From: Balamuthia mandrillaris
Taxonomy: Eukaryota; Discosea; Longamoebia; Balamuthiidae
DNA: 64,000 nt
Assembly: GCA_031835245.1 (NCBI GenBank)
Contig: JAVKOQ010000116.1
Location: 96,001-160,000, forward strand
Reading direction: 5' to 3'
Shown: piece after piece, positions 56,887-64,000 of the stretch
Layout of the letters: each line of letters starts with the position of its first letter
Position numbering within the stretch: position 1 is the stretch's first letter
Notes under the pieces: model-generated
Databases searched by the model: none
What the model was told of the DNA's origin: nothing
Seen by the model: the letters and a program-made list of their open reading frames with translations, nothing else
Translations under genes and position numbers: made by a program

Positions 56887-58098
56887 TCACAGTCGTCTTC
56901 CTGAAAGTCCCAGCTTTGTTACAAAGGCCATGATAGTAGCCTCCAGGTGCTCCGTTTTTTTTAGCAACTTGACAATCTGTTGCTGCTCCTTAGTGCAGCC
57001 TAGGAAGTCTACATCTTTTTGTTGCCCACCGTCACCATCTTGGTTGACACTGGCGGAGGCCGTCAACACGCCAATAACCTTTTGCTTTGAGTAACGGAGA
57101 GGGGCTTCCAACTCTTTAGCGATCCGTACCGCTTGAGAGAAAATGGTCAGCTGCCGTAGATTCAGGCTGTGCTGGAGGTTGACAGGGAGCTTCAAGATGA
57201 ATGCCTGAATCTGTTGATGTTCCGTATAGTTGTGGGGGATGACCGCCCGAAAACGTGGTATGAACTCCATAACAGACTCGTTTTTACCCATCTCCAAGGA
57301 ATACAATGCACTCAGCACTTTGGCCTCATTGTTTTCCTCGAAATAGTTGGCCATTATTGCTGAACACGTGGCCCAACTTTGAGTGAAGAATAGATCATTG
57401 TCACTATCAGTGACCTTCTTGACAGCACCGTCCATTAGTTGGAGGGCAACGGAACACCACTCGCAGATGGGGATGCCTTGTTGGTCTGCTATGAGTTCGA
57501 ACCTGTCAATCCACTGGCAGAAGCTAGTAGTTCCGTCATATTTCTGGAAACGCTTCCAGTCAATGTGAACAGGTTACTGCTGCTGCTGGTGTTGTTGGCG
57601 CCTGGGGGGTGAGTCTTCCTCTGGTTCCTCGTTAGAGGAACTTGCCTCCTTCTTGCTGCCAGAGGGAATCTTAACAAATGCCCTCTGCTGTAGCACTGGT
57701 GCGGTTGCTGGGGGCCGATATGGGGAATCATTCTGCTGCATCTGCACTCTTTGTTGTGGAGGGGCTGAGCCTGCCACCCCAACTCTTTCGAGCCAGCCAA
57801 GGTCCATGCCCAATGGAGTAAAAGCGGCCATGCGCACACCAAGCACGGCAGTACTGTCATGGCTCCTAGCTCTCATTTGCTCGTGCTCAGACTCCTCCTC
57901 CTCCTCCTCGTCATCCACTGGGGGAAGGCAGCAAACATCTGACTGCGCCTCCGTCAGCATCCTTCTGTCGTTAGGGCATCGCTCCACAGCCAGAGCCGCT
58001 AACTGTGCAGTACTGTTAGCGGCTGCTGCTGAGCATGGAGAGTTGTCCCAAATCACGAGCAGGAGAGTTGTCCGAAGATACGCCACAAACACGGTCAT
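56887..58098 (-). pseudogene. Gag fragment of an LTR retrotransposon with an in-frame TAA
   Basis: Minus-strand frame from an ATG near 58098: an acidic and Pro/Gln-rich first part, TAA at 57574-57576, then in the same frame a retrotransposon Gag core (KYDGTTSFCQWIDRFELIAD, SVMEFIPRFRAVIPHNYTEH, AFILKLPVNLQHSLNLRQLT). It ends at 56887 next to the Helitron fragment, so protease, RT and integrase are absent. Gag forms the particle that packages element RNA. Truncated and broken. Confidence 0.75.
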
Positions 58099-58340
58099 TG
58101 AAAGGGGGCTCCATATCGCAATCTCCACAAAGGAATGATTAAATCTCACTCAGGAAAAAGTAATAAAAAAAAATAAAAATGTGGGGGCGAAATCACACTG
58201 AAACAGGGATCCCAAACAAAACACTACACAATCTGCTAAGCCGCTTGGGCAGATGAAGCAGGGCGAACGGAAGATCGGAAAACAACACTCCAATAGTTCA
58301 GTCACCCAAGTATTAGGATGACTACTCTGATGTCGCCACT

Positions 58341-58593
58341 TGTAACGGTGATCACGTCACCTTGTGTTTATTTGTAGGAGGGGATATGTGTGTAACAGTG
58401 TAAGTCTCTCTGTATGTGTGTGAGCATCGTTGATCACCTTTATATCTTTCTCTTCTATTGAGGGTTCTAAGTGATTCTCTCTTGTTTCTCCATGTCGTCA
58501 TATTCCGTTGTCAATGGTTGGTCACTGCTTGACTCCGATGCAGCTGACTCTATTCTTGTAGACTTATGTGACGTATCTGTCGACACTATCACA
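58341..58593 (-). mobile_element. 5' LTR of the truncated Gag element
   Basis: TG...CA-bounded region TGTAACGGTGATCACG ... CACTATCACA. Directly inside it, read on the minus strand, is AGTGGCGACATCAGAG; TGGCGAC two bases from the LTR end is a typical tRNA primer-binding site. Gag follows. No second LTR is in the window. The outer boundary is approximate because inverted ends are weak. Confidence 0.55.
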
Positions 58594-59141
58594 CATTAAT
58601 TATTTTTCAAAAATAATTAATAAATATTTATCAAAAATAATTTCCAAAAAGGGATGCCCTTTTTTGTTTAGAATATGTCAAAATTGATTTTTTTTTCTAA
58701 GTATTCTGTTATTTCATCAGTAAGAGGAGTGAGAAACAAAAGATGAGAAGAAGAAGCTTTCTTTCTTACAACACTCACAAAGGAGAGATAAGATTGGGGT
58801 GATTCTTGGTTTGCTCTTATCAAAAAGACCTGTTTATGTGTGCAGTTTCTCTCCCTAGATATGTTATTCTCTGCTTTTTCTCCATTTTCCCTTTCACCTT
58901 AAGTAATGTAATACTTAGAGATTCTGTTGATTGGCTAGTTGATGTCATCCTATTAATCAGACTGAAATTGCACCACATGACACATTCATACCATACTTTT
59001 TGACACCTCTTATTCCCTTGTTAAAGAAGATGAAAATTGTGATGCTTAAGAAAAAGAAAAAAAGGTGAATTGTCTACAAAGCAAAGTCAGGAAAAAAAAC
59101 CAATAAAAGAAACATAACCATTCTTAAAAATATCCACAAAG
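58594..59141. other. AT-rich spacer
   Basis: No gene seen. At 58610-58685 is one copy of an AT-rich dispersed repeat containing TTTCCAAAAAGGGATGCCC, also near 46330 (reversed) and 63755 (diverged). Confidence 0.5.
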
Positions 59142-59350
59142 TGTTGACAGGGGATAAACCCTACGGATCAAGAAAGGGACGGCACGTAAGCGACTCTGGG
59201 TTTATTCACAGGAAAAGGGGTGTGGACCAAAGTGTGCTTTGAATGTGTCGTCAGGAAAGAGGGAAAATAAAAGGGGTGAGAAAATGTGCGGATAATCAGG
59301 GAAAGTGTCGACAGGAAGTCAAAATGAAGTGAATCGTTGGTTTTCCAACA
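59142..59350 (-). repeat. 3' LTR of the chromodomain element
   Basis: TGTTGACAGGGGATAAACC ... GGTTTTCCAACA. Same length as the partner LTR. On the minus strand it follows the integrase stop codon at 59372 and a purine-containing stretch (TTTGGGAAGGCAGTGA) that may serve as polypurine tract. Confidence 0.9.
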
Positions 59351-59371
59351 TCACTGCCTTCCCAAAGAGAA

Positions 59372-60125
59372 CTAACGCCGTTTGCGACGTTTCTTAGAGT
59401 ACTTCTTCCCCCAGTAGGTGGAGATGGGTCGCTGAGAACCGAAGTCCTTGGCTGCAACCCAGGAGTTGTCCAAGGCAGGGTATCCTTTCCATTTTACAAG
59501 GTAGTAGCGGTTGGAAGGCGGGCCGTCATGATCGAGGACCTTTTCGACTTCGAAATGCTTGTCTTCAAAAGGAGTGTCGGGATCAACAAGTTTAAGAGCA
59601 CTCGGAGGAACCTTGTCAGGGAGTATGTCGCCTGTGATGTCTTGAAGAACGTAGGCTCCGTTATTGGTGCATTGGTGGATGATGAAGGGGCCGAGAAATT
59701 TCGGATTGGTTTTAGAGTTTGCTGACGAGTTTTTCAGCATTACCTTGTCCCCAGAAGAGAAGTGGATTATTTTGTTGTTGGCATTGAAATGCCTTTCAAC
59801 GTTGGCAGAGTATTTGGCGACCTTTTCGTAGATGGAGGGGTAGACGATTTGTAGCATGACCTTGGTGAGAGAAGTGATCTCACGTGGAGTTTTGAGCTTG
59901 GAAATGCTGCTAAAGTAATTGTCTGGATAAGAGAGAGGTCTGCTGAAGAAGAGCTTGAATGGTTTGGAGTCTGAGCGACGGGATATTCGCTGATTTAAGG
60001 CGAATTGCGCTATGGGTAGGAAAGTAGACCAGTGTTCGAGATCACCTTTGAGGGATTTCAGGAGCATGGACTTGGTGAGCTTAACGTGGCTTTCTGCAGC
60101 ACCGTTGGCTCACAGGTGGTGGATC
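59372..60125 (-). pseudogene. Integrase C-terminal remnant with chromodomain
   Basis: Open from the deletion scar near 60125 with ANGAAESHVKLTKSML, the conserved end of the integrase core, then LPIAQFALNQRISRRSDSKP, the Gly/Pro-linked C-terminal domain (GDKVMLKNSS, KFLGPFIIHQC, GAYVLQDITGDILPDKVP) and a chromodomain (VEKVLDHDGPPSNRYYLVKW, KGYPALDNSWVAAKDF). Chromodomains direct Ty3-type elements to marked chromatin. The catalytic D,D of the integrase lies in the deleted part. Confidence 0.85.
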
Positions 60126-61137
60126 TGTCGCCTAGTGTGATCTCCATGTCGTTGATGTGGGAGATGACAGTATGGTGGCGTTCACAGGATGCTGGATGGA
60201 GGTATTTTTCCACTGCTGCTGGAGATATAAAAGAATGTGAAGCACCAGAGTCTATGAAGGCTGTGGCGCACTGACGGTTGAGGAGGATGGGAGCCGTAAT
60301 GGGAGGTTCCACTTTGTCCTTGCAGTCGTCTTCCACGTCGTCATCGTCTGTGTCCAGACTTTCCACATAAATAGCTTCAGGAGTACCTAAACTAGGATCC
60401 TCCGTAGCAGAGCCAGAAGCGTTACCAGAGTCCAGGAGGGCGTTGAGGTCAATGGTGGCAAGCTCTACGTTGCCTTGAATCTCCCAGGCCTGACGGACTG
60501 CATCCCAGAACACTTGCTTAACGGTAGCATCCAATGCATTTGTAGATGGCTGATTGGTGCCAGAAGGAGGCGAAGCTTGTGAAGGAAATGGTGACGAAGG
60601 TGGCGAAGGTGCCGAAGCCGGTTGCTGAGACGATGATGTCTGAGCTTGGCTGGAGTTGAGTGCTGCAGGCTGGCGGGGTTTACATTGATGACCAGGATGC
60701 CAGGGCGCTGAGCACTTACGGCATGTGTTCTTGCTTCCCAATGGGGGTTGTCCTGATGAAGAAGAGGAAGATGAAGAGGACCCGTTGTTGTTGCCGTTGT
60801 GGCGTTGGCCAGTGTAGGCCTTGCTAGGCGTAGGGGTTCTGTCCTTCACCTGTTTGTTTTGGTTGCTGTCAGCTGCTGAGTGACCGGATGATGTTGGGTG
60901 ATGAGGGTAGCTGGAGCTAGAGGGAGTTTTGTGCATGTTGAGATTAGCTTTGATGCTAAGAGCTATCTGCACGGCTTCACTGTACGTAACTGCATTCCAT
61001 GAGAGTAGTACGTTACTGACCGATTCCAAGAGGCAAGGGTTGAGGCAGCGTTTCAGCGCGGCTATTTTTTGGGCCTCAGATGGCTGCTCAGTCATCTGTT
61101 GAAGGATGTTGTCAATTCTCTCGATGACCTTCCTCAC
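60126..61137 (-). pseudogene. Gag C-terminus, zinc knuckle and aspartic protease remnant
   Basis: The frame carries a Gag capsid-like end (EAQKIAALKRCLNPCLLESV, WNAVTYSEAVQIALSIKANL), a linker, a knuckle-like CRKCSAPWHPGHQC (C-X2-C-X5-H-X3-C form) and a retropepsin-type active site AFIDSGASHSFIS. Downstream sequence ends at the deletion scar near 60110-60125, where frame changes to integrase. Confidence 0.8.
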
Positions 61138-62063
61138 CGGTTCCCTTGGTCGGTGGGTAAGCTTGAAGAACTCGTCATGTAGACGGGTTTGAAGTTCTGC
61201 GCTGCCAAAATGGGTAGCGTAGACGTCTCGTGCCTAATGCCAAGGCAAACGAGGTAAGACGATGTTGGTTCCGGGTCGCCGTCACGTTCAGGATTGTAGG
61301 CGGGTAGACCAGTCGGAATCTTGGAGGAAAAGGAAGGAGAGTCCGTAGAGGTAGGTCGTGTTGAAGAGGAGAATAACGGGTGCTCTGTGTAGGGTGTGTC
61401 AACCGCACGGTAAGGGGTATCCGTTACTTGGTATGGGCTGACGTAGAAGAGGCTCTCTTCGTCTTCTTTGACCTTGTCGGGCTCGGTGTGTTGTACTGGG
61501 TGGTGGCCATCAGGGGAGTGTGGCCTTTGCCGTTGGGCTATAACTACCTGGTTGAGCTCGATACACTCAAGGCGGTCTAAAACCTTGTTGAGGGTTTGAG
61601 TGAGGGTGTCCAACCGTTTGTCCGCGCGTATGACGGTGTTGGTAACGGTGGACTCAAAGCGCTCAAAGACGGACCCGTCGGTGCGCTTGAGTAAAACGTC
61701 AACAACCTCTACAAGGTAGAATATGTTGGATGTTTGGTGCTCGAGGCTGTCGAGCCGTTTGGAGAGGTATAGGGGGTCCTTCCATTCCGCTTGCTGTAGA
61801 GTGTGATCCAGTTCCTGGATATGTTGCTCTGCGGAGTAGAGTTCCTGTTTGGTGGCCGTAAGTTGGGTGAAGAGTTCCTCCTCGTTAGTCGTCTGGTGTT
61901 TGCCCAAAGGTTCGAGGAGCTTGTCCCGTGTAGCCTTAAGGTGTTCGATGGAGGCTTGCTCCTTTTCGATAAGTGAACGAAGTTCCGCGGGGAATAAATC
62001 GTCCAAAAGTTGAGCGCTGCGCTTGTCGTCGTTGCTCATTGTGATGGGGTTGACTGTTCTTGC
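61134..62063 (-). pseudogene. Gag N-terminal part of the chromodomain element
   Basis: Starts at an ATG near 62063 (MARTVNPITMSNDD), 25 bases inside the 5' LTR. Long coiled coil (EKEQASIEHLKATRDKLLEP and beyond), then a Pro/Ser/Thr-rich part. The reading frame stops at 61134, overlapping the next frame; the capsid appears split by a frameshift around 61135-61230. Could also be a programmed shift, but decay is simpler. Confidence 0.65.
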
Positions 62064-62087
62064 CATTAAGAGTTCGCTTAAAAAAAA

Positions 62088-62296
62088 TGTTGACGGGGGA
62101 TAAACCCTACGGATCAAGAAAGGGACGGCATGTAAGTGACTCTGGGTTTATTCACAGGAAAAGGGGTGTGGACCAAAGTGTGCTTTGAATGTGTCGTCAG
62201 GAAAGAGGGAAAATAAAAGGGGCGAGAAAATGTGCGGATAATCAGGGAAAGTGTCGACAGGAAGTCAAAATGAAGTGAATCGTTGGTTTTCCAACA
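62088..62296 (-). repeat. 5' LTR of the chromodomain element
   Basis: Partner of 59142-59350. Differences seen: A/G near base 8, C/T at two sites near bases 45-51, and T/C in GGGGTGAG versus GGGGCGAG. Confidence 0.9.
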
Positions 62297-63514
62297 AAAG
62301 TTTATGTTGTCATATTCTAGTCAACAACATCTCATAAACTTTTTTATCATCCTAATGAGTTATTAGAATATCTTTGTTAACTTCTAAACAATTAAGACCC
62401 ATGTTATGAATCCCTGTGATTTCTCTTACAACCTTTATCCATGCTTTGTCAATCAAAAAAATAAAATTTCTCTACTAAATTAGTAGGACAAAAATCTTTG
62501 TTATCAACATAAACAAAAGAAAGGGAGATTGCAACAAAAAAAACAAAAGAAAAGTGTTTGCACAGCCAATGAATGCTCAAGCTCAATGAAGTAGATACTA
62601 TGGAAGAGAAAAAATGAAATGAAAAAGAAAAAAGATGAAAGAAAGAACAAAAGAAGAGTGCAAAGATATTGTTGCTAAAGACTGGTTAAGTTCCAAGGTC
62701 ACACAACCGTAAGTGACGTTTTCTTGATGTTGTTGTCACCTTCTGTCCTAGTAATATGTTAAAAAGAGCTTGGAAAGCAGCACATGAAAGTTTATAAAAG
62801 AAAAAGTGGACATTAACGAAAATCTACTAAAGCATTGCCATCAACAGTACCCAATAAAGGAAGGAGAATATCATAACAAGATGAAATAAGGTTGGCAATA
62901 TGTGGTACAGGAGTTTAGAAATTGTTTGGTTATCCACTTCTAACAATACCTTCCATGTCATTACTATAGTAAAGAAAGTACCTTACCATTGTATTGCTAA
63001 GATGAATTCGTTCAAGTTTGCTTCTTGTCACCTGGGAGTAAAGCTAAATGACTTATACCAATGGGCAGGCATGAAGAATAGTCAAATAGATAAAGTAGCT
63101 GTGATGAATAGGAGCTTAGAAAAAGGGGTTGGAAAGAAGTTATACTTCACAATACTTTGACCATTTGAGTTGAGCTCCATTTCAAACAAACACAAGAGTC
63201 CAAAAAGATGACTCTTATATAGCTCAGCAAAGAGCTGTACAGACATACAAATAAAGGTGACCTACTATTATCACAGTAATCAACACTTCCATTTTTTTGA
63301 AAATCAAAGATTTTTTTCCTACTAGTTTAAACAAAGAAATTTTATTTTTTTAATTATTGGAGTATGAGAGAAGGTCATAAGGGAAATTACAATCAAAAAA
63401 GCATTACAACAAAAGATAAAAAAGATATGGTAATGATGAATAAAATAAAAAAGGTTTGTTATTTATTATTAGCTTCTACTCAATAAATTTTGTTTTTCAG
63501 TAAATTCCAAAATA
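62297..63514. other. AT-rich spacer without recognised gene
   Basis: Open frames are short and have no recognisable motif (the longest begins near 62900, about 86 residues). Composition matches the 44.4-46.5 kb spacer. Confidence 0.5.
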
Positions 63515-63725
63515 TGTTGATAGGGAATAAACTCTATGGATTAAGAAAGGGACAACACGTAAGCAACTCTGGGTTTATTCACATGAAAAAGGAGTGTGAA
63601 CCAAAGTGTGTGCTTTGAATGTGTCACTAAGAAAAGAGGAAAATTAAAGGGTGAGAAACTTTGGAGATATCCAGGAAGAGTATCAATAAGAAGTCATAAT
63701 GAAAGATATTGTTAGTTTTCCAACA
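63515..63725 (+). mobile_element. Decayed solo LTR of the chromodomain element family, duplication AATA
   Basis: TGTTGATAGGGAATAAAC ... TTAGTTTTCCAACA, alignable along its full length with the LTRs at 59142 and 62088 but with many changes. AATA lies on both sides (63511-63514 and 63726-63729). The many changes, largely toward A and T, mark it as older. Confidence 0.85.
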
Positions 63726-64000
63726 AATATTTATTTATTGTTTTTTTTAAATAATTTCCAAAAAGAAGTATCCTTTTAAGTTTAAAATGTGTTTTAAGTA
63801 TTTTGGAAAAATTTGAAACATTAGAGTTATATACTTATTAAATCAGTAATGAAGTAGTTAAAATGTCAATAAAAACTCTTCTTTGGATAGAAACAGTATG
63901 AGTTTATTGGATTTCAGATTGTTAGTTAATAATTTACATTTGCATTTGCCTTAGTAAAGCAGTCAGGAGGTGCTAGATAGGAGCTGGGCCAAACCTGGTT
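63726..64000. other. AT-rich window end
   Basis: Contains a diverged copy (about 63750-63800) of the AT-rich dispersed repeat. No gene seen. Confidence 0.5.

Larger units (their letters stand above)
59142..62296 (-). mobile_element. Internally deleted chromodomain (Ty3-like) LTR retrotransposon
   Basis: Two 209-bp LTRs in direct orientation, 59142-59350 and 62088-62296, flanked by AAAG on both outer sides (59138-59141 and 62297-62300). On the minus strand the 5' LTR is at the high-coordinate end. The interior has Gag, zinc knuckle, aspartic protease and then jumps to the integrase C-terminal part and chromodomain. Reverse transcriptase, RNase H and most of integrase are gone. The LTRs differ at four sites by my reading, all transitions, so insertion is fairly recent. 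It could move only with proteins supplied by an intact relative. Confidence 0.92.

Noticed and set aside
57574-58149. Gag start upstream of the ATG near 58098
   Set aside because: The frame is open to 58149 but only through a GTG; the first ATG was used.
62900-63160. 86-codon plus-strand ORF
   Set aside because: No motif or splice context supports it in an AT-rich repeat region.
1-64000. CRISPR array
   Set aside because: No regularly spaced repeats with unique spacers; the many repeats are simple microsatellites or LTRs, and the genome is eukaryotic.

Overview
The window is nuclear DNA of an intron-rich unicellular eukaryote. A free-living amoebozoan or similar protist fits best: class I PI3K, DH-PH RhoGEF, kelch-SAM and C2/TPR/PH signalling proteins, short (about 50-150 nt) pyrimidine-rich GT-AG introns, TAA/TAG/TGA all used as stops, and a eukaryotic TnpB homologue (Fanzor). 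No species can be named from sequence alone. Gene models were spliced by hand; nearly all keep reading frame across every junction.

Layout, gene-rich part (1-44.4 kb): 3' end of an SDS22/PPP1R7-like LRR gene (+); a large PARP14-like RRM-KH-macro-WWE-ART gene (-); a RhoGEF with helical N-terminus and IQ motif (-); tRNA-Leu(UAA) (+); a Fanzor nuclease gene inside a 2.5-kb element with 19-bp perfect terminal inverted repeats (TIRs) and a 10-bp target duplication; a CCDC174-like gene (-); class I PI3K with 22 exons (+); a CCNDBP1/GCIP-like gene (-); a CIA2/MIP18 Fe-S assembly gene (+); a single-exon nucleoside deoxyribosyltransferase-like gene (-); a HMMR-like giant coiled coil (+); a Di19-type zinc finger plus RING-H2 gene (-); an unassigned, possibly CENP-Q-like gene (+); a kelch-SAM gene (+); and a C2-TPR-PH-PH gene (+). 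Neighbours are tightly packed, with divergent promoters of about 315-415 bp and convergent ends as close as 49 bp. Introns and spacers carry many CT/GA and GAA/CAA microsatellites and two larger CT-type satellites.

Transposon-rich part (44.4-64 kb): no host gene was recognised. It holds a decayed three-exon DDE-like transposase gene, several solo LTRs of three families, a Helitron Rep/helicase pseudogene interrupted by a solo LTR, a gag fragment with its 5' LTR, and an internally deleted chromodomain LTR retrotransposon with both LTRs. All insertions whose ends could be read have 4-bp target duplications.

The most notable item is the Fanzor element at 12.59-15.10 kb: an intact TnpB-family RuvC nuclease fused to an N-terminal C2H2 finger, with no other transposase, in a TIR-bounded element 70 bp from a tRNA gene.
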